A DNA stretch of 64,000 nucleotides from Opitutaceae bacterium BACL24 MAG-120322-bin51. GTDB taxonomy: Bacteria; Verrucomicrobiota; Verrucomicrobiia; Opitutales; Coraliomargaritaceae. The translations under genes were made by a program, and so were the position numbers. A model generated the notes under the pieces. That model saw only the letters and a list, made by a program, of their open reading frames with translations, was not told where the DNA came from and ran no database searches. Shown here in pieces: positions 18,914 through 28,426 of the stretch. The stretch is from NCBI GenBank assembly GCA_905182465.1, contig CAJJBI010000002.1:80001-144000 (forward strand), read 5' to 3'. The number at the start of each line of letters is the position of its first letter. Position 1 is the stretch's first letter.

Positions 18914-19456
18914 TTAGGAATTTTCAGAGTGTTTTTTCGAAACTACGATGACGCCGATCATGGCGGCGAGCAGGAGAAAGCCAGTCACTTGGAAAGGCAG
19001 CATATACTTGGTAAATAAACTGTAACCGAAAGATTTAGCTGAGGTAGTGAAAGGGATGCCGGCACCCTCACCGGTTGGGTTTTCAATGACTGGTAGTAGC
19101 GCAGTTTCGGGAAGATGCTGGCCTCCTGCAAAGACAGAACCAATCAGGATTACTAAGAGAGTAAAACCGGTAATGGATGCGCCTAGGGTCATCTTATCCT
19201 TCAAAAGGTCGCTGGTGTCTTTATTTACATCGAGCAACATGATGATGAAAAGAAAAAGCACCATAACCGCGCCCGCATAGACTAAGACCTGAATGACTGC
19301 GAGGAAGTAAGCCTCAAGTAACACAAAGAGCGCTGCTGTCGTCACGAAACAGATGATCATGCAGATGGCCCCGTTCACAGCGTTCGGACTCACTACCATG
19401 AGTAGAGCCGAGATCAGCGTGATCGCTGCAAATATGTAAAAGAGGATGTCGGTCAT
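18914..19456 (-). CDS. nuoJ: NADH-quinone oxidoreductase subunit J
   Basis: Membrane subunit of complex I with five transmembrane helices. The frame is open upstream, but I place the start at the ATG at 19456, giving MTDILFYIFAAITLISALL, 10 bp after the nuoI stop; the longer frame would run back through the end of nuoI. The product is 180 residues. The family signature is the helix-3 stretch AVIQVLVYAGAVMVLFLFII near residue 50, including the conserved YAGA turn. Confidence 0.95.
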   Translation of the reverse strand: MTDILFYIFAAITLISALLMVVSPNAVNGAICMIICFVTTAALFVLLEAYFLAVIQVLVYAGAVMVLFLFIIMLLDVNKDTSDLLKDKMTLGASITGFTLLVILIGSVFAGGQHLPETALLPVIENPTGEGAGIPFTTSAKSFGYSLFTKYMLPFQVTGFLLLAAMIGVIVVSKKHSENS

Positions 19457-19466
19457 GGAATGAAAA

Positions 19467-20015
19467 TTAATGTGCGTTGCCCGCTTGTTCGGCGGCTTTC
19501 TTTTTGTCCCACTTACCATGTTGATCGGGAAGCGTGCCACCGAGTTCGTAGAGTTTTTCTTTCTTGTTGATCATCTCCCCACGACTGTAACCGGAGAGCG
19601 AGAAAACATCCTGCAAATAGATCGCCTCTTCGGGGCAGACTTCTTGGCAGAGGCCACAATAGATGCAACGGAGCATGTTGATTTCGAATTCCTGAGGAGC
19701 TTTTTCGACGTGCGCACGATCTGGCTCTACTTCAGCATCAATCTCGCCGGGCGTGATTCGAATCGCTTTGGGCGGACATACGAACTCGCAGAGCTGGCAG
19801 GAAACACATTTTTCGCGGCCGTTGGGGTCTTTGACCAAGGTCGGCACACCACGATAATTATCGGGTATGTTTGGACGCTCCTCTGGATACTGTAAGGTCA
19901 CTCCCTTTTGCATCATTGTGCCGAAAGTCGTCTTTAGACCCGAAACAATCTGCGGGAGGAAAGTCTTTTCCGCAAAGGTCAGCGGCTTACGTTCGAGAAC
20001 TTTAGTCTTAGCCAT
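19467..20015 (-). CDS. nuoI: NADH-quinone oxidoreductase subunit I (2x[4Fe-4S])
   Basis: Peripheral-arm ferredoxin-like subunit of complex I that passes electrons toward the quinone site. The 182 residues have two complete CxxCxxCxxxCP motifs: CVSCQLCEFVCPP near residue 70 and CIYCGLCQEVCPEEA near 116, binding clusters N6a and N6b. The N-terminal ~60 residues include a long amphipathic helix for contact with NuoH. The gene sits 5 bp after the nuoH stop. Confidence 0.97.
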   Translation of the reverse strand: MAKTKVLERKPLTFAEKTFLPQIVSGLKTTFGTMMQKGVTLQYPEERPNIPDNYRGVPTLVKDPNGREKCVSCQLCEFVCPPKAIRITPGEIDAEVEPDRAHVEKAPQEFEINMLRCIYCGLCQEVCPEEAIYLQDVFSLSGYSRGEMINKKEKLYELGGTLPDQHGKWDKKKAAEQAGNAH

Positions 20016-20020
20016 AGTGA

Positions 20021-21133
20021 TTATCGGGTGAAGGTGTCGTAGAGTGCGATGATGATGGTGTTAAACACCAGATTACCAACTGCGAGAGGAAGTAGAATCT
20101 TCCAGCCAAGCGACATGACTTGGTCATAACGGAAGCGCGGAAGCGTCCAGCGCATCCAGATAAAAAAGAAGATCATGGCGAAGACCTTAGCTGTGAACCA
20201 TCCAACAGACAGCAAGGTGCCAATCAGACCGTTCCCCCATGGATCTGCTAGCCCAGGAAGAAAGTTCCAACCGCCAAGGAAAAGCAATACGAAGAGCGCT
20301 GAACCCATAATAACGTGAGCGTATTCTGCGACGAAGAAGAGGCCGAATTTAAAACAGCCATATTCAGTGTGGAAGCCGCCGACTAGGTCAGTCTCGGATT
20401 CGGCCATATCGAAGGGCAGTCGATTTGTTTCTGCGAAGAGCGCCACGAGAAAGATGAGCGCCGAAAGTGGCTGCCAGATGAATAGCCATAGGGTCTGTTG
20501 CGATTGGACGGCACCGAAGAGACTCATACCATAATCTGAACCTGGGAATGCTGCCCACATAAAGACGGGCAAAAGCGCTAAGCCCATCGCGAGCTCATAG
20601 GAGATCATCTGAGCGGAAGCACGGATACCACCGAGGAAGGGATATTTACTATTGGATGCCCAGCCAGCTAGCACGATACCGTAGACACCGAGCGAAGAGA
20701 TTCCGAGAATGATCAACATCCCGAGATCGACATTAGCCAGGACGAGCGGCTGGGTGATGCCATCGACATCGACGTAGCGACCAAAAGGCAGCACGACCAT
20801 CGTGGTCAGTGCAGGTGCTAGCGCGACGACCGGCGCCAGCATATAATAGAATTTATTCACATGCCCTGGCACGATTTCCTCTTTGAATAAAAACTTTAGT
20901 CCGTCAGCGGCAGGTTGGAAGATACCGAGCCTGGTCAGAAAATTTCCAAGAATCGGGATGTGCCCCAAAAGTGGCAAGCGAGTGCGATTGGGACCGACAC
21001 GCCCCTGAATCCAACTGGATACCTTACGCTCGGCGAGGACGGAATAACTACAAAGCCCCATGAAAACCGAAATCATAGCAAGCGCATATACAATAGGCAG
21101 CAGGTAAGGCAAAGATGCGTCTAAAAGTTCCAT
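20021..21133 (-). CDS. nuoH: NADH-quinone oxidoreductase subunit H
   Basis: Membrane subunit that forms much of the quinone chamber of complex I. The 370-residue protein has about eight helices. Diagnostic loops are VLAERKVSSWIQGRVGPNR near 33, DGLKFLFKEEIVPG near 78, LFAETNRLPFDMAESETDLV near 232 (acidic E-channel loop), and GGFHTEYGCFKFGLFFVAEY near 252. The FPRFRYDQ-type end appears as LPRFRYDQVMSLGWK near 333. The length is a little above the E. coli protein. It begins 20 bp after the corrected nuoG stop. Confidence 0.97.
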   Translation of the reverse strand: MELLDASLPYLLPIVYALAMISVFMGLCSYSVLAERKVSSWIQGRVGPNRTRLPLLGHIPILGNFLTRLGIFQPAADGLKFLFKEEIVPGHVNKFYYMLAPVVALAPALTTMVVLPFGRYVDVDGITQPLVLANVDLGMLIILGISSLGVYGIVLAGWASNSKYPFLGGIRASAQMISYELAMGLALLPVFMWAAFPGSDYGMSLFGAVQSQQTLWLFIWQPLSALIFLVALFAETNRLPFDMAESETDLVGGFHTEYGCFKFGLFFVAEYAHVIMGSALFVLLFLGGWNFLPGLADPWGNGLIGTLLSVGWFTAKVFAMIFFFIWMRWTLPRFRYDQVMSLGWKILLPLAVGNLVFNTIIIALYDTFTR

Positions 21134-21153
21134 ATCAGAAGAAATCCAGTCGC

Positions 21154-22879
21154 TTAGACCTCAACGGGGGCTGCGTGCGCTTCCTTAAATGCGGCGGGAT
21201 CGTATTTGAGATTCTTAGTTTCGACGAAGCCGAGATCAAGAAAGGCGGTGGCATCGAGTGCGACACCTTTTTCGGGCAGTGTGCGCCAACGGAGGGAGTC
21301 ACCAAGCTGATCAATTGTCGCTACCATGCGCTCCCATACTGAGTCGATGGTCATCGCTGTAGCCTTCTCTTTCCGCTAGTGCCGCGGCGATCTTTTCGAG
21401 CACTGTGAAGTCGGGCTGGACGCCAAGAGGCCCTGGTATCGCAGCTTTAAAGCGTTGGATACGGAAACTTTGATTGATGAAAGAGCCGTCTTTTTCAAAA
21501 ACCATGAGCGATGGCAATACAATGTTGGCGACCTCACTGGTTCGGTTGGCGTGGCTTCCGACGTAAATGACTTTGGCTTTAGCCAAGACATCTTTGCTGA
21601 TGCCCAGCTCTGTAAGGTCTTCGTTCACGGCAAGGATGGTCTTGACCGCGCCCGAGTTGATATCGCGTGCGAGCGCTTCGAGATTCTCGGATGGCAACTC
21701 ACTGATCAGACCCGTGACAAGTGCTCCACGTAAATTCGGAGTACGATCTTCAGACTGTAAGAGTCCGTCGCCGTCGCCATTATGGCTGACAAGGGAAACT
21801 TTGGCGCCACTGCGCTCGGCGATCGCCTTGTAGAAAAACTGTTCTTCGACTGAACTATGTGCGGAACCGACCATTGCGATCTTACCCGATTTTAACAGCT
21901 CAGCTGCAGCGACTGCAGCCTCGCCAGAGGCTTTGTGCACACCCTCGATTGTGTAATGAACCAGGCGATCTTCAGATTCGATCTCTTTGTAGAGTGCACG
22001 ACCAGTGTCGGTCATCCATGTGTCGTTCACCTCGTCATTACGGCGCGGTGTGATCCGGTAAATCTTACCTTCTCGACTCCATATCTCGGTATTCGCGCCG
22101 ACACTACTTTCGGTGCAAATACTATGTGTCCGTTTCAGGAACCAAACACGCATTTTGAAGCGAAAATCTGTGCTCGTCAAAGCGCCAACCGGACAGATGT
22201 CTACCGTGTTGAGCGAATAGTTGTGCGAAAGCTCTTTTCCAGGAAAGCAGGTCAAGGTCGAGTAAGTGCCGCGATCGACAAAGCCGAGCACGTCGTCATC
22301 CGCCACTTCCTTACTGAAACGGACGCAGCGTGAGCAAAGAATGCAACGTTCATCATCGAGCGTAACGTTCGGGCCTAAGCGGGTGCGCTTAGGCTTAACA
22401 TTTTTATCTTCGATGAAACGACTGTAGCCACGGCCATGCTCAGCTGAAAATTCTTGCAGGCGGCACTCTCCTGCTTGGTCACAAATTGGGCAGTCGAGCG
22501 GGTGATTGATCAGGAGAAACTCCGTCACACCATTGCGCGACTCCTTAACCATCTCCGATCCTGTTAGGATATGCATGCCTGGTGACGCGTTTGTCGCACA
22601 ACCGATCGTCGGCTTTGGCATCCAAGCAATTTTTTGCGTACCATCCTCTTCTAGCACGGCTTCTCCAGTTGCACGGTCGCGCATTGGCATGCCCATCTCG
22701 ACCATGCACATGCGGCAGTTACCCGCGATCGTGAGCTTCGGATGGTAACAGTAGTGTGGCACTTCCTTGCCCTTGCCGACCATCTTCACGGCTTCGATGA
22801 TATTGATCCCTTTGGGAACTTCGACATCTTGACCATCAATATTGATGGTAACGTTTTCGACTATGCTCTCGATCTTCAT
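21154..22879 (-). CDS. nuoG: NADH-quinone oxidoreductase subunit G (frame broken near the 3' end)
   Basis: Iron-sulfur subunit of the NADH-oxidising arm of complex I. The N-terminal domain binds [2Fe-2S] (HYCYHPKLTIAGNCRMCMVE near 40-60). HPLDCPICDQAGEC near 126 and CILCSRCVRFSKEV near 179 bind the following clusters. The long frame stops at 21311 after an atypical tail. One base earlier in frame, from about 21358, the sequence continues as MTIDSVWERMVATIDQLGDS to a stop at 21154, just before nuoH. Removing one base near 21358 gives a 574-residue protein and removes the otherwise unexplained gap. It is shorter than E. coli NuoG (about 900). Confidence 0.93.
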
Positions 22880-22882
22880 GGT

Positions 22883-24247
22883 CTAAATAAGTGTCGTCGC
22901 TTCGGCGGTTTCTTTACCCTCTTTACGGCGAGCAGCTTGCTCTTGAGCCTTTTCGACGAATTCGTCTTTGAACTTGGCGATGAAACTTTGCACAGGCCAT
23001 GAGGCAGCTTCACCAAAAGCACAAATCGTACGACCTGCGATTTGATCGGCTATGGATTTAAGTAAATCTGCATCTTCTTCACGCGCTTCGCCGTCGACCA
23101 TGCGTTGAGTAACTTTGCGCATCCAGGGGACACCTTCGCGGCATGGAGTACATTGACCACAGCTTTCGTGGGCGTAAAAATAATTAATGTTTGCAAGTGC
23201 CTCGACCATGTCGGTGGTATCATCCATCACGATAACCCCACCCGATCCAGACATCGAACCAACGGCCATTAGGCTATCAAAGTCCATCGGGATATCTTCG
23301 ATTCCCCAGTCATACTCGGTGCCATCTTTAAGTTTTCCAGTAAAGCGTTCGTCAGCGCGCAGGATCTTAGACGAAGAGCCGCCAGGTATAACAGCCTTAA
23401 GCTTGCGTCCTGGTTTGAGCCCACCGCATACATCATAAATAAGTTGTCCGAGCGTTATATCCGCACAAGCGAACTCATAGTAGCCGGGCTTTTGCACGTG
23501 GCCAGATACGCACCAAATGCGTGTGCCTGTGTTGCCAGGTGTACCGATTTTGGCAAAGCCCTCGCCGCCCATTTCAATGATGTGTTTCACATCACAAAGC
23601 GTCTCCACGTTGTTCACAATCGTCGGGCATTGATAGGCGCCAAGTGCAGCTGGAAAGTATGGTGGCTTGATACGTGGATTAGCGCGGAAGCCTTCGAGTG
23701 ATTCGATCAGACCGGTTTCTTCGCCACAAATGTAAGCACCTGCACCGCGGTGTACGATGATGTCGCATGAATAACCAGTGCCAAGAATGTTGTCGCCGAG
23801 AAAATTCTTTTCGCGGGCTTCTTCGATCGCGCGTTCGAGGATTTTGTATCCCTCAAAAAACTCACCTCGAACGTAGATGAAGGCGAGTTTAGCCTGAATA
23901 GCAAATGCAGCGCAAATCATGCCCTCGATCAACTGATGCGGATCTTGGTGGATGATCTGGCGGTCTTTAAACGTGCCGGGTTCGGACTCGTCGGCATTAC
24001 AAATTAGGTAGATGGGCTTACCCGACTTACGATCGAGGAACTTCCACTTCATCCCTGCAGGGAAACCGGCACCGCCCCGGCCACGTACTCCGGAAGTGAG
24101 CACTTCGGCGCAGATGTCTTCTGGCTGCATAGTTACGGCCTTCTTGAGTTGATCGTAGCCGCCGTTTTTCACGTAACAATCGATATCGTTGGTATAACCT
24201 TCCTCATCGATATGTTTGAAAATTAGCCTGGTTTCTTGATGTGACAT
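22883..24247 (-). CDS. nuoF: NADH-quinone oxidoreductase subunit F (NADH/FMN-binding)
   Basis: NADH dehydrogenase flavoprotein of complex I. The 454-residue product contains the NADH-binding glycine loop GVRGRGGAGFPAGMKWKFL near 54, the FMN region CNADESEPGTFKDR near 83, GAGAYICGEETGLIESLEG near 168, and the [4Fe-4S] N3 ligands ESCGQCTPCREG near 353. All expected cysteines are present. It lies 3 bp upstream of nuoG and 34 bp after nuoE. Confidence 0.97.
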   Translation of the reverse strand: MSHQETRLIFKHIDEEGYTNDIDCYVKNGGYDQLKKAVTMQPEDICAEVLTSGVRGRGGAGFPAGMKWKFLDRKSGKPIYLICNADESEPGTFKDRQIIHQDPHQLIEGMICAAFAIQAKLAFIYVRGEFFEGYKILERAIEEAREKNFLGDNILGTGYSCDIIVHRGAGAYICGEETGLIESLEGFRANPRIKPPYFPAALGAYQCPTIVNNVETLCDVKHIIEMGGEGFAKIGTPGNTGTRIWCVSGHVQKPGYYEFACADITLGQLIYDVCGGLKPGRKLKAVIPGGSSSKILRADERFTGKLKDGTEYDWGIEDIPMDFDSLMAVGSMSGSGGVIVMDDTTDMVEALANINYFYAHESCGQCTPCREGVPWMRKVTQRMVDGEAREEDADLLKSIADQIAGRTICAFGEAASWPVQSFIAKFKDEFVEKAQEQAARRKEGKETAEATTLI

Positions 24248-24281
24248 ATTGGGAAATTAGGAATTAATAATTGTGAGTGTT

Positions 24282-24776
24282 TTAAAGCCCGTTGGAGAGC
24301 TCACCGCTCTTTATTTTGGCAGCCATTCCCGCGGCTTTTTCGGGATCGATATCAGTGTATTCGTCTTCGCCCACCATAACGACAGGGCCTTTGCCGCAGT
24401 CGGCGTGACACTCCACAAATTCTAGTGTAACTTTACCGTCTTTACTGGTATGGCCGACTTTGCATTCGAACTCTTTTTCGAAGCTTCTACAGGTTTGATA
24501 AGCCCCCGACAGGGCACATGGTAGTGTCCGGCAAACGCGAACATGATACTCGCCCGTCGGTTTGGTACGGAGCATTGGATAGAAGGTAACAAGCTCTTGG
24601 ATATTAATTGGCTGCAGTTCAAGGCGTTCAGCGATCCATTCGATCGACTCGTTTGAAAGGTAGCCTTGATCTTCTTGCACTAAATGGCAAAGCGGCAGCG
24701 CGGCACTTCGTACGGTCGGGTAACGAGGCACGAGTTTGTCAATCTTTTCGATTGTTTCTGATTTTAAAATTATCAT
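24282..24776 (-). CDS. nuoE: NADH-quinone oxidoreductase subunit E ([2Fe-2S])
   Basis: Thioredoxin-like subunit carrying cluster N1a in complex I. The 164 residues include the helical N-terminus (YPTVRSAALPLCHLVQEDQG near 19) and the four cluster ligands, two in VCRTLPCALSGA near 82 and two in VECHADCGKGPVVMVGE near 121. The length matches the family. It lies 35 bp after nuoD. Confidence 0.97.
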   Translation of the reverse strand: MIILKSETIEKIDKLVPRYPTVRSAALPLCHLVQEDQGYLSNESIEWIAERLELQPINIQELVTFYPMLRTKPTGEYHVRVCRTLPCALSGAYQTCRSFEKEFECKVGHTSKDGKVTLEFVECHADCGKGPVVMVGEDEYTDIDPEKAAGMAAKIKSGELSNGL

Positions 24777-24811
24777 TTTAGAATTTCAAATTTTTAGCAG
24801 GTTAGCTTTTC

Positions 24812-26053
24812 CTACCTATCACATTCTCCCATCACAAAGTCGAGCGAGCCAAGGATCACAGTAATGTCAGTTAGGTAGTGCCCGGGGATTAGTTTATCAA
24901 GAATACTCAGGTTACAGAAAGACGGACCTCGAATCTTTAGCCGGTAAGGAACACCGCCACCCTTGGATACTATAAAGAAGCCTAAGGCACCCTTAGGGTT
25001 CTCCGCTTCGAAGTAGACCTCACCAGCGGGGATTTGTGGCCCCTCGGTCACGATCATGAAGTTTTGGATCAATTCTTCCATACTGGTGAGCACTTTAGCT
25101 TTTTGTGGTGCGAAGATCTTCTTCGCATCCTCAGCATAGTAGCTGCCTTCGGGGAACTGATCGATACACTGACGGATAATACTCACACTCTGGCGAATCT
25201 CTTCAGCACGCATAAGGTAACGGTCGTAACAGTCACCAGTAGTGCCGACGGGCACTTCAAAGTCGAACTTTTCGTAGCCAAGGTAAGGCTTGTCTTTGCG
25301 TAGATCAAGATCGATGCCACAGGCCCGAAGATTAGGCCCCGTAAGACCGTAAGCGATGGCGTCCTCCTTCGAAATTGCACCGATACCGACGGTGCGATCC
25401 ATAAAGATACGGTTGCGAGTCAGTAATTTATCGACCTGATCAAGCACAGGCAGAACGCCCTTACAGAACTCAAGCACTCGGCCGAGCCAGCCGTCTGGGA
25501 TGTCACGCGCGACACCACCGATACGTGTGTAACTGGTAGTGAAACGAGCACCGGTCAGTTCCTCAAAAAGCGTGTAGAGTTTTTCACGCTCGGTGAAAGT
25601 ATACATGAAGACCGTCCATGCGCCCGCATCCATACCGTAAACGCCGACGCCAAGTAGGTGTGAGGAAACCCGGGCCAGTTCACAGCAAAGCAAACGGATC
25701 GCTTCACAACGCTCAGGCACTTCGAGGTTCGCGAGTTTTTCAACGGCCATCGCATAGGCGACGTTGTTAGCCAGTGGGGCCAGGTAGTCCAGTCGATCTG
25801 TGTAAGGCACGAATTGATTATAAGTCATGTTCTCGGCGATCTTTTCATCTCCACGATGGAGGTAGCCGAGCACGGGGTCACAGCTTTTGACGACATCGCC
25901 ATCGAGCTCCATCTTAAGTCGAAGCACACCATGTGTCGTCGGGTGCGAAGGCCCGACGTTGAGCGCCATGGTCTCACCTTGGAGTTCGGTCTCATGCTCA
26001 CTGCTGCGAGCACCGAGATCGCCGATCGAAATTTCTTTTGTGGTCGTCGCCAT
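24812..26053 (-). CDS. nuoD: NADH-quinone oxidoreductase subunit D (49 kDa)
   Basis: Quinone-binding subunit of complex I related to the large subunit of NiFe hydrogenases, lacking its metal centre. The 413-residue protein contains NVGPSHPTTHGVLRLKMELD near 33 (conserved quinone-site His), YLHRGDEKIAE near 64, YTDRLDYLAPLANN near 84, and ends LDFVMGECDR, the standard C-terminus. It is separate from nuoC, not fused as in E. coli. The start ATG lies 9 bp after the nuoC stop. Confidence 0.97.
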   Translation of the reverse strand: MATTTKEISIGDLGARSSEHETELQGETMALNVGPSHPTTHGVLRLKMELDGDVVKSCDPVLGYLHRGDEKIAENMTYNQFVPYTDRLDYLAPLANNVAYAMAVEKLANLEVPERCEAIRLLCCELARVSSHLLGVGVYGMDAGAWTVFMYTFTEREKLYTLFEELTGARFTTSYTRIGGVARDIPDGWLGRVLEFCKGVLPVLDQVDKLLTRNRIFMDRTVGIGAISKEDAIAYGLTGPNLRACGIDLDLRKDKPYLGYEKFDFEVPVGTTGDCYDRYLMRAEEIRQSVSIIRQCIDQFPEGSYYAEDAKKIFAPQKAKVLTSMEELIQNFMIVTEGPQIPAGEVYFEAENPKGALGFFIVSKGGGVPYRLKIRGPSFCNLSILDKLIPGHYLTDITVILGSLDFVMGECDR

Positions 26054-26062
26054 ATCTAAAAA

Positions 26063-26678
26063 TTAGTCCGTTGGTTTCTCCTTTTGCTCTGTCCAGCTCT
26101 CGTCGCGAGCGCTTGGCTCTGTTTGACTCATGGGGCCATCGGCAGATGAGACGAAGGGGCCACCCATCATGGGAGCAGGCAAGACGGTCGCGCCTGTCGC
26201 TTCGGCCACATCGTCCGCTGGTAGCGGCACTTCGATTCCAGCAAGTGGGAAGTCCTTACGCAACGGGTGGTAGGGATATTCGTCCCACATCAGGATGCGG
26301 CGCAGATCAGGATGCCCATCGTAATGAATACCCATCAGATCATAAGTCTCGCGCTCATGCCAATTAGCCGCCGCGAAGACCTCACAGAGCGATGGCAAAC
26401 TTGGGTTAATGTCGTCCGCGCAGTCCGCAGCAATACGCAGATATTCGTGCTTGGTCGTCGAAAGCAAGTGGTAAATCCCAGTGAAACGTGGGCTTTGTGC
26501 ATCCCAGTCCACCGCAGTGACATCGACCAATAGGTCGTAGCCCAAATCGTCGCGCAGAGCACTGCAGAACTCAACGAGCTCTGTCCGCGGGACAGTTTAC
26601 CGCCGAATGATCGGCAGATTGGCGCTCCGACAAATAATCAAAACGCTCTTTCAATTGAGCAAACTCGCTCTCGGCCAT
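26063..26678 (-). CDS. nuoC: NADH-quinone oxidoreductase subunit C (frame broken near the 5' end)
   Basis: 30-kDa peripheral-arm subunit of complex I. The well-conserved body is in one frame (ending ...ESWTEQKEKPTD) and includes HLLSTTKHEYLRIAAD, the WHERETYDLMGIHYDGHPDL signature, and RKDFPLAG. It lacks a proper N-terminus in that frame. Four bases after the nuoB stop, an ATG at 26678 opens MAESEFAQLKERFDYLSERQ and after 32 codons meets a frame change at about 26582. Dropping one base joins NCPAD to ELVEFCSALRDDLGYDLL and gives 204 residues, normal for NuoC. Sequencing error is likeliest. Confidence 0.92.
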
Positions 26679-26681
26679 GGG

Positions 26682-27242
<561 letters not shown>

Positions 27243-27366
27243 GTTAAATTGATGGTCGGAACTGGCACACCCTCAAAACTCACGCAACTTACTTTGCCCC
27301 CTATTTCATGCAAGCTACAATTTGATTTTATCCGAGATTAGAAATCCGAGATCTCGCAAAAAATGA

Positions 27367-27395
27367 TTGGACTTGAACTTACAAATGCCTATAGT
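27367..27395 (+). promoter_or_regulatory. Sigma-70-type promoter for the prepilin gene
   Basis: A -35 box TTGGAC (27367-27372), a 17-bp spacer, and a -10 box TATAGT (27390-27395), pointing at the prepilin ATG at 27461. Spacing is ideal and both boxes are close to consensus. The transcript would have a leader of roughly 60 nt. Confidence 0.6.
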
Positions 27396-27460
27396 ATGTG
27401 TTCTTAATTCGTAGAGTGTTACAGAAGCATCTCAATCCCCGAAAAACTAAAGTTTATTAC

Positions 27461-28173
27461 ATGAAAATTAAATCGAACCCACGTTCAGGTTTCACCCTGA
27501 TTGAGCTCCTCACTGTTATCGCGATTATCGGCATTCTGGCTGCTATCCTCATTCCAGCTGTTGGTAAAGTACGGGAGGTGGCTAATAAATCTAAATCTGC
27601 TTCGAACATGCGTTCGATCGCAGTGTCCTATGCTACCTACTCCACTTCAGGTGGTCGCGTACGCACATTGACCAAGCAAAAATGAGCCTGACTCAGATGT
27701 CAGCTTTCCAGATGTTGCAGGCGTTGCCCAATTCCTGGCAAAGACAGTCCGACTCATGATGCATCGATCTGGATCATTGGTTCCGACCCTGCGGTCGCAG
27801 CTTATGCATGAACTTCTTCCAGCAATTGTTGGTTACCGTGATACCAGATAACGCTTTCCAAACTGCCGACGATTGGACCGCTGATGTACCCGTGGGATAT
27901 GACTTTGCTGTTGGCGTCAGTGGTAATGCTCCGACATCGACCACACCGCTCATTTGGACACGTGCACTCACAACCGCTGGCACATGGGGCAAAGATTCAC
28001 CTTGGGGCTTAGGTGGCCACATCGCTTACCTAGACGGCCACGTATCCTTCTACCAAGAACTGGGCGAAGAAGATGGTCAATTAGTCAACCCAACAACTGG
28101 CCAACAAACAGTTAACATCCTAGATGTACACGATTCAGAAAACATCATGGAAGCACCAGAATTCAGCCAATAG
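27461..28173 (+). CDS. Type II secretion / type IV prepilin-like protein (H-X9-DG type), three frame breaks
   Basis: A pseudopilin-like protein. The start MKIKSNPRSGFTLIELLTVI gives a prepilin leader with the G-FTLIE processing site and one long hydrophobic helix to about residue 40. The reading then breaks: one extra A in the A5 run at 27678-27682, one missing base near 27745 (before SPTHDASIWIIGSD), and one missing base near 27807. The final frame reads from NFFQQLLVTVIPDN through STTPLIWTRAL and GGHIAYLDGHVSFYQEL (the H-x-DG end) to the stop at 28173. Corrected length is about 237 residues. Three breaks within 130 bp make true decay more plausible here than in the nuo genes. It has its own promoter and terminator. 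Confidence 0.75.
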
Positions 28174-28196
28174 AGCATCTCTATCTTTGTATGTTG

Positions 28197-28226
28197 AAAG
28201 CCAGCTTCCTGCGAAGCTGGCTTTTT
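28197..28226 (+). terminator. Rho-independent terminator after the prepilin gene
   Basis: A strong hairpin: CCAGCTTC paired with GAAGCTGG around a CTGC loop, flanked by AAAG on the left and CTTTTT on the right. It lies 24 bp after the prepilin stop. Confidence 0.85.
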
Positions 28227-28426
28227 ATTTAGCTGAATGTATCTCAAGGTTTGATATTGGTCTAAACAGCAACAAATAGATTATTCTTGTTTGGCCAATT
28301 AGCTGATTCAGTAAAACCAATCACTCCTATTACTACTAGAATTCTCACATGACTGGAGTTTTCTTTGTTTATCTATGAAATTTCGGGATTGTTTAACACT
28401 AAGATTATCGCAAATCTAAACATACC

